A DNA stretch of 64,000 nucleotides from Alectoria sarmentosa (taxonomy: Eukaryota; Ascomycota; Lecanoromycetes; Lecanorales; Parmeliaceae): the NCBI GenBank assembly GCA_009733775.1, contig WOGZ01000011.1, forward strand, positions 62,001 to 126,000, written 5' to 3'. The translations under genes were made by a program, and so were the position numbers. Under the pieces are notes generated by a model. The model was not told the origin of the DNA and made no database searches. It was given only the letters and a program-made list of their open reading frames with translations. Below, in pieces: positions 12,087 to 23,748 of this stretch; positions within the stretch are counted from its first letter, which is position 1; each line of letters opens with the position of its first letter.

Positions 12087-12574
12087 CTTGGACGGTGCTT
12101 CAATTGTGATTGAAGCAATGGGCAACCTTAGAGGATAGAAAGTCGAGCTCTTGTTGTCGCCTGTCACCAGCCGGACCCTGATCGTCATCGGAAGTAAGCA
12201 AAGGACAGGCTCATACCTCAAGGATAGATTCATCATGCGAGGACAGAGTCATACTTCAAGGACAGAGCATCCCCGTTTTCGGCCTGCATCAACTCACAAC
12301 GGAACCAATTGAAGCACCCGAACGTTCATTCACTGTGTCATCTTGCCATTTGAAGAAGGGAAAAGGAGGTGCTTTTCATTTCTCGTTGACGTTCTCTTCC
12401 ACGGAATCAGCACCAAGAGACCCTCAATTGGACACTCATTTTCTTGCATTTCCGACTGTGTGGGGATAAAAGTGTTTTAATAGGATAGACATGTGCTGAG
12501 AAAAGTGTGCTGGCATAAATTTTTTGGAGGCTTACAATTTCCACTCTCTCTACTCCGTTCTTGGGTTTTCCAAC
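12087..12574. promoter_or_regulatory. divergent promoter between CLPTM1 and LOG-family genes
   Basis: The two genes start 488 bp apart on opposite strands, so the interval must hold both promoters. It contains a short duplicated motif, AAGGACAG at about 12199 and 12259 with similar flanks. No other structure was seen. Confidence 0.45.
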
Positions 12575-13354
12575 ATGGCCTCAGAATCCTCAAGACCAGC
12601 TCTCCAGAGCTCCACGGTCTCACGCCCTGCCAGCAGCACCTCCAGCACTATCAAAGGTCCCGTCGTCTGCGTCTTGTAAGCTCACTCCTGCTCAACATCC
12701 AATTGCTACTAACGCAATCATAGCTGCGGCGCATCCTCCGGTACCTCACCCGCCTATCTCGCCGCCGCAAAATCCCTCGGTGAAACCTTTCATAAGTACG
12801 GCATCCACCTCGTCTACGGCGGCGGCACCGTCGGCATCATGGGAGAAATAGCCCGCACACTCGTCTCCCTCTCGGGTCCCGACTCTGTCTCCGGCGTAAT
12901 CCCAGCAGCCCTTGTGCAATTTGAACAAGAAGGCCGCCCCGGCACCGCCAGTGCCCACGACGGCTGCTCGATTGATGAAAATGTCTACGGCCGTATGACA
13001 GTCGTGGCGGACATGCATACCCGCAAGCAGTTGATGGCCAAGAAAGTAATGGAAGGGGGCCCGGGGAGTGGCTTTGTTGCGTTGACTGGGGGGTACGGGA
13101 CGTTGGAGGAATTGATGGAGGTGATTACGTGGAACCAGCTTGGCATACATGGGAAGGGTGTGGTAGTGTACAACGTGGCAGGGTACTATGATGGGTTGAT
13201 ACAATGGGTAAAGACCGCGGTGAGCGTGGGATTCATTGCTCCAACAAACGCCGGAATTTTGGTTGAAGCGCTGGATTCGGAGGAGGTTGTTAGGGAGTTG
13301 CGGGAGTATAAGGTAGCGGAGGGAAGGTTGAAGTTGGATTGGACCCAGAAATGA
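12575..13354 (+). CDS. LOG-family cytokinin riboside 5'-monophosphate phosphoribohydrolase-like protein
   Basis: Two exons, 12575-12675 and 12724-13354, give 243 residues. The join restores V-F-C-G-A-S-S, the first strand and loop of the Rossmann-like fold. Family motifs are GGGTVGIMG (about residues 65-73), MHTRKQLM (residues 131-138, with the catalytic-type Arg) and TGGYGTLEE (residues 155-163, the PGGxGTxxE signature with Pro replaced by Thr). LOG enzymes release the free base from nucleoside 5'-monophosphates, which activates cytokinins in plants. Fungal members are often annotated as lysine decarboxylase-like, a name that misstates the chemistry. The substrate in this fungus is unknown. 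The N-terminal 28 residues are Ser rich and probably disordered. Confidence 0.87.
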
Positions 13355-13515
13355 GATGGGCTAAGGTGCTGAGCGGTTTGAAGAGTGGACACGCATCAAG
13401 AAGTCATGCCAGCATGCATAGCGAGGCGCTGGGAAATACCCATATACGCATCAAGTCAGGAGATTTAAAAAGGCAAATTTGGACAATTGCAACTTCATGC
13501 TGCAGAAAGTCCTCT

Positions 13516-14462
13516 CTATGTGTCCACCTCCATGCTATCTCCTGCATCTGCACCTTCACCACCCTCCGCCGTCCCCGTCTCAGCAGCGGGCTCCTCACCC
13601 TCCAGCGCAGCCTCCAACAACGGTCCCACCTCAGCCCCATCATACAGCTTGAAGCTCTCTATCTTCCTCTTCCCATCACTCACCATGCCCGTAACCCCCA
13701 CACTGGCATTATCAATCGTCAGCTCCTTATCCTGACTCAAGCTCTCCTTCAGCGCCCTCAGCCCATGTGTGATAAGCTCATCCCGACTCGAGTTCGCAAA
13801 CTCTTCTAGATGCCTCTCCAGATACGTTCTCGCCATTTGACTCCTGGCGCCGATCGCGCAGGCCGCCATCTCTTGCGTCATGCCACTCGGCTGGAACTCA
13901 AACAGATGAGGTCCCGTTTCGTCCACGCCCGCAATCAGCAGTCCAACACCGTAAGGCCGTTTGCCGTAGACCTGTGTAGAAGTTTGAGCGCGGTCGCCGA
14001 TCTGGGTGACGATGCGTTCGAGGGGGATGGGACGGCCGTAGGTCATTTTGGATGCGAGCGCTTGCTGTTTCATGAAGTTGGAGAGGACGCGGGCGTCGGA
14101 TGCGAGGCCGGCGAGGGCGATGCCGAAGTGCGAGTCTATGCCTATTACTTTTTTCTGGTAGGAGGAGAGTTCTTCTGCATTTCGCTAGAGTAGGTAGGAG
14201 GGCCGGTTAGCTATCTGATGCAGGGAATTGGAAATAGCTGAAAAAGGGAAACGATGTACCTTTAGTGCTACGAGCACGGTATGTGTCTTGCTGGCGACCC
14301 CAACCACCACCGAACCTTGCTTGACAGCTTCTGATGCATATTCGACCTGAAAGATACGGCCTTGCGGCGAGCTGTCGATGTGGTAAGCTGGAGCTCATCA
14401 ATGGAAGTACGTGGCGCTACATACAAGGTTACCGAATCGTTGTCATAGTTGTTCCTGAACAT
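13516..14462 (-). CDS. PRE5: 20S proteasome subunit alpha 6 (PRE5/PSMA1)
   Basis: Complement of exons 14425-14462, 14260-14371 and 13516-14184, giving 272 residues. The first join produces MFRNNYDNDSVTF|SPQGRIFQVEYA, the alpha-subunit N-terminal signature; the second gives VLVALK|RNAEEL. The following DSHFGIALAGLASDARVLSNFM and YGRPIPLERIV blocks are strongly conserved in this subunit. The acidic tail ending in GDSMEVDT is typical of PSMA1 orthologues. The protein forms part of the outer alpha ring of the 20S core particle and is not itself proteolytic. Length fits the family (about 260-270). Confidence 0.95.
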
Positions 14463-15068
14463 TCTGAGAGACTTCTAGCATCAGGCGTTGTATTATGGAG
14501 CTTCCAGTGAGCTTAGAACTCTGGGCGTAGGATTATGAGGTGGTTGGTTGGAAGTAGCTTGAATGTTTGGAGAGCTCAGGCAGTCGAGGGCGACGTGATC
14601 CTCGTAGGGCTGAGAGCACGCTTGTCAGCGCCAAGAGGAGAGTAATCTGCGGTGCGACAGCAATTCAAGGCTCAAAGAAGGGATTTCTCGCCCTGCAATT
14701 GTTTGTATCCGAACTCGAGTCATATATAATGTCTCAACGAAGAGTCCTTCGTAATGGACAGGAGGCTATTCTGCCAACTGATAACCCGACGCCTTGTATT
14801 GAATCGAATACATTCTCTGCGAAGATAGGCAAGCCGTACGGCTGCACGGTTACGCACCAAGGCACCTAAGCTCATTGAGAGTGCATGCAAGGCGCGAGGC
14901 TACATACCCAGGCGCCTCACTGACAACTAAATGGGCGTTCTCCCGAGGCTATGGTTCACGCCCAGCTGCCTTCTCTCGTGAGTAGGTTGATACAAAAAGA
15001 CTCGATGGCCCATTCGATTCAGGGTTCCTGATCTAGGTCCCCTTCCTGAAAGCCGTCCACAAGGGATC
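14463..15068. promoter_or_regulatory. divergent promoter between PRE5 and the DUF6594 gene
   Basis: This 606-bp gap separates two divergent genes and should hold both promoters. A 100-codon open frame at 14567-14869 has no recognisable features. I searched by eye for the GGTGGCAAA-type proteasome element and found no convincing copy. Confidence 0.4.
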
Positions 15069-16075
15069 ATGGCAAAAGCTGCTGATGAAGATACCTCGTA
15101 CAAAAATTCTACAGTCTCCGATAATCAGGAGCATTTCCATCAAAGAAATGAGAGTAAAGAAATAGCCCAATCATTCCCCAAACTGTGGAGCAATATCACC
15201 GATGACAATGCCCTTACCCTCTATGGCTTCCGAAGGTTCAGAACGACTCACCTACTCAATCTACGACTCTTGGAAAAAGAGATTGACAAAATTGATCACA
15301 AGATCTATCAAGCCGGACTGAGTTTGGGTCTTCCATCGACGAGTGCAGATAAACTGGGATTGAAGCATAGCAAGAGAGATGGACATGCACCAAGCCCAGA
15401 GGAAGTTCTTAAACCTGAGCTTGTGTTGAAGCTACGTCAGCTTTTGAAGGAATATGGTATATTAATGTATCACAAGGAATAAGAATGTTTAGACTAATTC
15501 GACGTTCTATCGCAGACGAGGGGTTGGTCTCATTCAACCAGATCATGATGATGGAAACCTTTGCTTTGGCGGACAACAGCTGGCAAGCTAGCCTTCGAAG
15601 TGACCGCCAAAATCCCTACGAGATGTATAAGACGCGGCTCGTACGAGTTGATACAGTCAGTCGAAGCCGCTCTGGTGATCTCCTTCGGCGCTGTCTGCGA
15701 AAACACTTGCGAGCGTTCTGGTTCTTCATTCGCTTTCGAGGACAACACGCCTGCCAACGGCAGAGCTCCTACTTCTCGGCCTCGGAGCTGGAATCCAATC
15801 TCAAAAGGTCCTATCAGAACACAAGTCGGCTTGCAGATATAATTACACGGTTTTTGATTGCGCTGATAGCGGGTATTTCTCTTGTGGTTCCGCTGATAAT
15901 CCTTTCGCATCAGTCAACCAGTAGAGCTTATTTGATCACGATATCCGTTTGTATTGTTTTGTTTTCATTGCTTGTGTCGCTTCTAACGAAGGCTTCGAAC
16001 GAAGAAACGATGGTGGCTTCTGCAGCGTACGCGGCTGTGCTATCAGTCTTTTTCTCTAACAATTCGGCTTCTTGA
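15069..16075 (+). CDS. DUF6594 family membrane protein
   Basis: Two exons (15069-15456 and 15516-16075) give 315 residues. The 59-nt intron has GTATAT..CAG ends, and the join gives LLKEY|DEGLVSF, which is the usual wording in this family. N-terminal features are a phrase like YGFRRFRTTHLLNLRLLEKEIDKIDH, followed by helical regions. The C-terminus has three closely spaced hydrophobic helices (about residues 240-312), ending near AAYAAVLSVFF. DUF6594 proteins are numerous in filamentous ascomycetes. Their function is unknown, but many sit next to NLR-like genes or in variable regions, as here, 2 kb before a PNP-NB-ARC-TPR gene. Confidence 0.82.
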
Positions 16076-18116
16076 CCTGTATGTTGTACTTGGAGGCATG
16101 ACACCGCTTGTTGCTTCAATCTATCCCACGAATTTTTGGAGGTGGCGATGATGATCGAAATCGGCAACTAGCCATCCCTCAATTAGAGTACATACATCAA
16201 GGCAAAGCGTCCGCAATATGGTCGATAATACAAATGACGGCTTACTAATCAAATACTAATGCGTCGTCGCAGGGACGAATTCATCTCAAGAGCAGAACAA
16301 CGGCATGCGAAAGGAACTCGTTTCAAACCAAGCCGGTTGATGCTGTTCTTGCTATAATCAATTCACTAACGTCTAGCGACGGCGCTGATACTCTCTTATA
16401 TTTGATTCTGACATTGGGCTATGAGCGCTTGGGCGATTGCATCGGTTTCCGCTCAATATACCATAGTCCTTGTTGACTGGGTACGATTGAGACCTAGAGC
16501 GCAAATACCAGCTTTCTTGAGACTAGTCGCGATTGAAGCAGATCGGTAGGAGGTTGCAATTTGGCTGTAAAGAAAGCTGTGAGAAAAGATACGGGTTTTT
16601 TCCGGCTGCGACGTCTGAGCGCAGCGGCTGGCCCCTACATTGTTGGAAGCAATGCGCACAGACGGCTACTCGAGTATACGCTCACAGCCGAGGAAGTCCA
16701 TCGATTGATGCTTAATCATGATGCGTGATTGGCTTGGCGTTGATACCAGACAACTCTATCATCGTCTCCTGCTTCAGGCGGCCTACAGAGATAAATGGGC
16801 TTTTGCTCATAGTACCATCAGAGAAGAGACGACATGCTTCGGAGTGTAGGTAATTAAGAAACAACTACCCAGACCACAAAATCGTCAATGAGCAGCACGT
16901 CCCTTCATTGTGCGGTGCTATTTGATAGAAGGTCTGGTCAGCTTGATGTTGAATCACGGAATGAATCCAAGTGAACAGGATAAAATGGCGCCACTGCGCT
17001 CCTTCCAAGTCGTTCCGTTGAGGGCGATCAGCAGACAATTTTGCATATCGCAGTGATGGACAGGAAAGCTGATGAGTATGAGGCTTTATGCGATTTTGGA
17101 GGGCATCTAGCTTAGGCTATTCTTGCCGCCATCCGTGTGAAAGTGGCGCATTCCGTGGGATGAATGGTGGGCAGGCTGATGGTCAAATTCAGCGGCAGTT
17201 GTGACCATCACGACCACTAGGCATATCTCGACAAGGAGCGTCCAAACTGAAAGTGCTCCCGCTACAAGGTTGAAGCAGATGATAAAAAGACTTAGCTCTG
17301 TATCAAAGAAAATCGCTATTCACGATTTGATGAAGACACGATGAATTGTTATTCGAGATCGGCGGCCAAAAGTGCCAATTCTTTTGACCATGAACCTTGT
17401 GGGTAAGATCCAGAAAAGTTGACAAACGTTTGATAATTGGGGTCGAATTGGCCGATTCAGCCAATGTGCCTTGTTCATCGCCGAGGCTCACGCCGCGATG
17501 TGATGCACAAGATAAAAATGGGGCGTAGCAAGACGAAGCTATGGATCATTGACCGATTCCCCATTCTAACGGCCTTCCGGAGGATTATGTTGGCTCTGTT
17601 TCCCTATTATCTAGGCTCTTGGAGTACTCTCATTGGTGGGAGAACATAGTATCCACCCACCTATTGATTTTATCAACACGATCTGGGTCTCTGACCATTG
17701 GGGTTGAACTGGGGTGCAAAATAGCTGAGCGAGTTTTGGGATCAAAATTTGCAATCGGACCCGTGGGGTGATGGTGTGGGAAGAAGGTCAGCAGGCCATG
17801 CAGTATGAGCTGTCACACGTTGATTGGCTTCTCCTATGCAACCACTAATCTCGATTGGGATTTGCGCTGCTACTCAGCCCGCTTAGCCGTCTCGAGGCTT
17901 CAAGGTCCTGGCTCAGCCTGTCATCTGTACTTTTAAAAATCCACGGTCGGTACCGACATTAGAAAAAGCGCACACCCTATACGGAGTTACAATTGGTGAG
18001 GCATCCGGCATCGTACTACGAGCAACTGTTTGGCGGAGACCAGCGGTCAAATCACGACACTGAGGTGAAAGTCAAGATACCCAACACACAACCAGCCCTT
18101 CGATTCGAGATTCAAG
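16076..18116. other. 2 kb intergenic stretch, no gene supported
   Basis: Only short, stop-limited frames are present. There is no visible terminal repeat, RNA gene or transposase motif. The last few hundred bases must include the promoter of the NLR-like gene that starts at 18117. Confidence 0.4.
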
Positions 18117-21100
18117 ATGCCACCTTACTCTCGATCATATCGGGACTATACAATCGGATGGATTTGTGCGGTGGAGCCAGAGCTGATCGCGGCCATGGCA
18201 ATGTTGGATGAAATACATCCTGGCAAATTGCCTGCGGTTGATGGTGACAGTAACAGCTACAAGTTTGGGACGATTGGGAAACACAACGTTGTCGTTGCAT
18301 CTTTACCCAGTGGGACATACGGAACCAATCCTGCTGCGTTGGTTGCTAGCCAGATGTTGAGGTCTTTTCGATGGTTGCGCGTTGGTCTCCTTGTAGGCAT
18401 CGGCGGGGGGGTTCCCAAACTCACTGCCGACGACCCGGCTGATATTCGTCTGGGCGATGTCGTTGTCAGCGATCCGACCTACCATACGGGTGGCGTCATT
18501 CAGTACGACCTCGGAAAAACCAACGAGGGAGAACAGCGGCCAGAGCGAACGGGAACTCTGAATAAGCCACCCACATCCGTTCGAACCGCCGTTGCGGGTC
18601 TGAAAGCGAATCACAAGTTCAAAGACCATCCGCTCGAAGACCACCTTGCTCAAATGATTCATCAGCGATCAACTTTCGCACCGGAATACACGTATCAAGG
18701 GGAGGACAACGATATACTCTTCGAGGCTGGGTACAGGCATGAGGGTCGAGGCACCAGTTGCGCCAAGTGCCTTGAGAGTAGAAGCGTCTCGAGGCCTCAT
18801 CGTCAATCAAGTCACCCTCGTATTCATTACGGGACGATTGCCTCGGGAAATCAGGTAGTCAAAGACAGCGTTACCAGGGACTACTGGGGGGCCACAGAGG
18901 GCGTGCTATGCTTTGAAATGGAGGCTGCTGGCCTGATGGATAACTTCCCATGTCTAGTAATACGGGGTATCTGTGACTATGCCGATTCCCACAAGAACAC
19001 GAGATGGCAGCCTTATGCCGCGGCGACGGCTGCTGCATATGCCAAAGACCTTCTTCTCGAAATAGCTCCTACCGCTGTGCAGGCTGCTGAAATGCCCTTC
19101 GAGGGACAGTCGGAGTCAGGTGCGTAGGATTCTTACTCATCAATAGGACCAGACTTTCTCGTAGGAGGGTTGAAGCTGTCCAGTTTTATCTCTTTTGATT
19201 CGTGTATGTACACTATCAAGGAGATTCGATGTCCAGGGAAGGGCTTAGACCCGAAAAGAGGCCTGACGAAATGTCACTAGGTTCGTGGAGTTGTGAAAGA
19301 AATGAACAATTTCCTCCAGACATGTGCCTCATCCATCTCGCTTTCACGTCTATTCAATTGACTGTGGATTTTTCAGATCTTCTCTTTCTTCTTCTTTGGC
19401 ATAGACGTCATAAATATACTACTATCAGTTCAGGTTCTCTCAGATGCTAACCTCGACTGTCAGGCAATGCACATTGGATGGTTCCAAAGAGTACGAACAC
19501 GCTTTTCACCGGGCGAACAAACATTCTTGAAAAGCTAGGTCATAGCCTGCGGCCCCAAAACCATTCTTTGCCGATGAGCGAGCAGCAAAAGAGGTTCGTT
19601 ATAGTTGGCTATGGTGGAATTGGAAAGAGTGAAGTGTGCCTGAAGTTTGCAAACGACTATCGTCAACAGTGAGATACCTCCACATTAGATACACGCAGTA
19701 TTCTTCATAATCTAACATTGCTAAAATAGTTTCTGGGGCATTTTCTGGATCGATGCTAGTAGTGAAGAGACCGCAAAGCAGACCTTCATTGATATCGGAA
19801 AGATGTGTGGGGCAAACGCTGAGAGCTGTGAGCAAGTGAAAATATGGCTTGCCAACACCCGTCATTCCTGGCTCCTCATCATCGACAACGCCGACGATAT
19901 TGACATTGACTATGCTGCGTTTTTCCCATCCGGAAATGAGGGCAGCATTATTCTGACCACCCGGAACGCGCAATGTCATGACCACCAAACTGTCGGTTTC
20001 GAGGATCTGAATCACCTGAACCTTCAAGATGCTACGTTGCTTCTGTTCAAAGCCGCTAGGATAGCCGAGTCATCGCGTGAAGACGATCAGACTTCAGCAG
20101 AGAAAATTGTTCAAACTCTAGGTTCCCATACCCTGGCTATTATCCAAGCGGGAGCGTATATAAAGCAACAACACTGCTCACTTGAAGATTATCCCGCCCA
20201 CTTCAGACAACAAGAAGAACGGCTCTTAAAGTTTCATCCGCAACAAGCAAAATCGACCTACGGGACTGTATTCGCGACCTTTGAAACCTCGGCTACTCGC
20301 CTGGAAACCTCTCAAGACCCAAGTGCTACGGATGCGCTGAGCTTGCTTCAAATCTTGGGTTTTATTCACTACGAAGAAATCCCTGTTTTGATGTTTTCAA
20401 GAGCGAGTGGAGAAGCCATCGCTATCCGTGAATATATGGATAGACTCGAGGGTAGCGAAAAACCTAGCCGTCTGCGGGCTAGGGCGTACAGGCTTTTTCG
20501 CCACCCGCGAGGCAGACAAGGCCCAAAAGGCAGAAAAGGGTCACTGCATGAGATATACGAACTTTCTGAGTTGCAGATCTCTCGCCTGCCTCGATTCATG
20601 ATGCAGCGGAAAGATATCGCTACGGATCTCTTTCCATGGCACTGGCGCAAAGCTTTGAACCTCCTGGAGTCCTACTCAATCGTTAAGATGAGTGGGACTG
20701 GTGAAAACCTTTCAATCTCGATGCATCCGCTGGCTCACACATGGACTCGCATTCGTCAGCAACTCGCATCCCGAAAGGAGGGTTGGAGAGCAGCTGGCTC
20801 TGTGATCGCTTTATCAATGCAAGGAAATGGCTACGATATGTTCTGGGAAAAGCTTCGATCGCACGTTGGGGCCTACCTAGATCACCCAGTTTCTGAGTAC
20901 ATGGCGGGCATGACAGAATTAGAGATATGTCAGACTCATTACAAAATCTGGAACCTCGTTCTTACATTTCGAGATTTTTCAAAGCTTCGAATTCTTCTTC
21001 AAATACTTGAAACTTTCAAGTCGTGGACAGGCGCTAGTGGAAAGTCTAGCCTACTAGTACAAACTCTCACTGCCGTATCTTTAATTGAAAACGGGCAACC

Positions 21101-22154
21101 AAAAGCAGCGGTAGAGCTGCTGGAGCGGGTAGTCGGGACTGGCCGTTCTCATAATCTTAATACGCAAGTTATGCTCGCAGGAGCCTACATAGCTAGCAAA
21201 GAGCACCAAAAGGCAGTGAATCTACTCGAGCATATAATCCAGATACGGAAAAGGAATGAAGCGCCGGAGAGTGAACATCTCTTGTGGTCACAACATGAGC
21301 TTGGAAGGGCATATGTTGAGAACGAGCAATTTGAAAGAGCAGTAACGCTCCTTGAGCAGGTCGTCGAGACAGAAAAGAACATATTAGTGCCCACACATCG
21401 TAATCTCCTGGCGTCCCAGCACAACCTTGGAACCGCATATATTGGAAATGAGCAATTTGAAACAGCGGCAGAAATCCTCTCACAAGTATTTGAAGTGGAA
21501 CGTACAATACTAGATGCCAAGGATCCTGATCATTTGGAATCGCAGTATCAACTTGCCAAAGCCTATATGGGCATGGGGGTCGGTCATTATGAAAGAGCAG
21601 CAGAGCTCCTTGAACATGTGGTCAGCATGGATAGGGAAACGTTAACGCCTGATGATCCTAAAGGTTTGACATCACAGTATCGACTTGCCGAGGCCTATAT
21701 GGGCATGGAAAACGGTCACTATGAAAGAGCTGCAGAGCTCCTTGAACATGTGATCGGGATTGAAAAGAAAATATTGGCACCTGATGATCCTGATCGTTTG
21801 GAATCGCAGTATCAGCTTGCCCAAGCCTATATGGGCATGGAAGACGTTCATTATGAAAGAGCAGCGGAGCTTCTCGAACATGTGGTCGGGATCAGAGAGA
21901 AAACGTTAGCATCTGACGACCCTGATCGTTTGGCATCGCAGCATCAGCTTGCCAAAGCCTATATGGGGATGGGGAACGGTCATTATGAGAGAGCTGCAGA
22001 GCTCCTTGAACATGTGGTCAGCGTGGATAGGGAAACGTTAGCACCTGACGATCCTAAGCGTTTGGCATCGCAGCGAAGGCTTAAAAAGGTCAAAAAACTA
22101 ATTGAGGCTGATAAGTCCGCCGAACCCACGGTCGCCTCCGGAGAGACTGTCTGA
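18117..22154 (+). CDS. NLR-like protein: PNP/UDP phosphorylase domain, NB-ARC NTPase, TPR repeats
   Basis: Exons 18117-19119, 19464-19668 and 19730-22154 give about 1210 residues. Residues ~10-310 are a nucleoside-phosphorylase domain: RDYTIGWICAVEPEL start, GIGGGVP loop, then FEMEAAGLM and VIRGICDYADSHKN. The NB-ARC P-loop GYGGIGKS is at residues 383-390 and a Walker B LLIIDNADD at about 451-459, with the TTR sensor motif soon after. From about residue 850 come TPR units; the last four, starting at residues 1022, 1066, 1110 and 1154, are 44 residues each and nearly identical. PNP-NB-ARC-TPR is a known fungal NLR architecture thought to act in non-self recognition. The first intron (344 nt) is long for this genome and may hide a small exon. 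The second join gives YRQ|HFWGIFWIDASS. Confidence 0.85.
21585..22112 (+). repeat. 132-bp tandem repeat encoding near-identical TPR units
   Basis: Four consecutive 132-bp units begin at 21585, 21717, 21849 and 21981, each opening with CAT/CAC TAT GA(A/G) AGA GC. They share most bases, while the upstream TPR units (21097-21584) are of 126-132 bp and clearly diverged. The length is a multiple of 3, so unit gain or loss keeps the frame. Confidence 0.9.
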
Positions 22155-22966
22155 CCTTCTACCGAAAGCCAAAGAGCAGCTACAAAATGGTATAACAATG
22201 CCTCGAGGCCAAAAGAGACCACTTCGCAAGAGCGTTAGATTAGTAGCTGGTAGAAGGGAGGGTCATATGTCGTGAATAGAATCTAAACATTGCAGCGACA
22301 AAATTAGACTTCCCTTTGCAAAAGGCTTCTCACTCCGAACTCAACCCATCATGGTGTGCGGTATATATCCCCCCAAGGTCATACTTTCATTTTGCTCTTT
22401 ACCCTCTGTTTCTTGTTTACCCCCTACCCTGTATGTACATACATCGACGCCGTAAGCATTCTTCTCTTTCAATCCCACAACTGCTGGAATACCGTTCAAG
22501 TATCAGATATCGTAATTGCCAACCTCATTGCCCGCTCCATTAAGCCGTGAACTTAGGAGTGAACAAGACATCTAGTAATGCAATCTTATTGCTCTCCTCC
22601 CTCCGCTTCTGGGAAACACCAGCTCAACCATAGACAAAGAATGTTTTAAGCTAACAGCGTCGATCCGGGAGATAATGAACTAAGACAGCGGATAAAGCAG
22701 AAAGGATTGTTTAAGAAGGAAAGACACCCTCAGCAAAATAGCAAGACTTCGTCATCACGAAGCTATGCGCTGAGTCTGATGGAATGTAAGCTGATTTTGG
22801 GAGAATCTGCTCTCATACCGAACCCATTTCCGTTTGAGTGTATTCAGACCCCGATCCTAACCTCCTGCATCGTTATGGAAAAACTGCCATGGCAGGAGCA
22901 GGAATGCGCGGAAGCGTGGCAATCATGAAGGGGCTGTTTTCTACTACAACGAACATCAACACATAA
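22155..22966. other. NLR gene 3' region, no gene supported
   Basis: The stretch has an AT-rich feel with small open frames (for example 22707-22928) and no domain. It probably holds the NLR 3' UTR followed by the eroded upstream part of the ankyrin pseudogene that becomes readable at 22967. Confidence 0.35.
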
Positions 22967-23377
22967 TCCTACGATGACTATAACCCACTGGCTGATGCAG
23001 CAGTTGAGGGCCGTCTAGCGTTTGTACCGCTTTTGTCTGAAGCTCGAGCTGAGATGATTGTGCGTGAGTCAGGCCCGTCCTGCGAATTTGTGGAGGCAAA
23101 GGAGCGGGTCAAGGGATACGCCTAAAAAGTGCTGTACTGGGCTTGGGGAAAAGGGCATGCAGATGTTACTCGTGTCATTTTGGAAAATGCCGCTGAGCGG
23201 GAACAGGGGAAGGGGGATTTCATTGCGTTGAACGTGCTTGTGACAGGAGACAGGGAGGCTTTGGAAGAATGGATGAAGACTCGTTATGCCAATGCGCCGG
23301 AAAATACGGAGGAATCGAGAGGATTTAGAATAGAGGTTAAAAAGAGAAGGATTGCGCTTGATAAAGAAACAGAATGA
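22967..23377 (+). pseudogene. ankyrin-repeat pseudogene fragment
   Basis: One reading frame runs from just after a TAA at 22964-22966 to the TGA at 23375-23377, broken by a single in-frame TAA at 23123-23125. The first part reads YDDYNPLADAAVEGRLAFV, close to the ankyrin consensus of a hairpin then AAxxGxxxxVxxLL. After the stop, VLYWAWGKGHADVTRVILE is a second ankyrin-like unit. No start codon is seen, and there is no P-loop or other domain nearby. It lies about 0.8 kb downstream of the NLR gene, so it may be the relic of a related repeat-protein gene. Programmed readthrough is possible but there is no evidence for it. Confidence 0.5.
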
Positions 23378-23537
23378 GAACATCAGCAATCACAGCAATC
23401 GAGAATACCATCAGTTGCAGCAATGTAAGAGCTATGACTCAAATCAAGATGCCATGACTCTAATGACAAATCTGCATGTTTGAGCAACCAAAGGCCAGAA
23501 AGTAGTGATACGGAAGCCTGGGTAAGGCTAACAATGT

Positions 23538-23562
23538 AAACAACAACAACAACAACAACACA
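23538..23562. repeat. (AAC)n microsatellite
   Basis: About eight AAC units in a row, in the intergenic space before the coiled-coil protein gene. Confidence 0.9.
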
Positions 23563-23748
23563 CTTCTTCATACTGCTTCACCTTTGAAGCAGAGACCTTA
23601 AGCGCGCGTCAACTACGGTGATCGGATAGCTCTTTGAGGACATGTTCCGACAGAACTTGTTGTGACAAACACTCACTTCGTAATCATCTTCACCACCAGC
23701 GTCACCTAATCCACCACATCGCCACGCCTTTTCGGCTAGTCTTCAACC

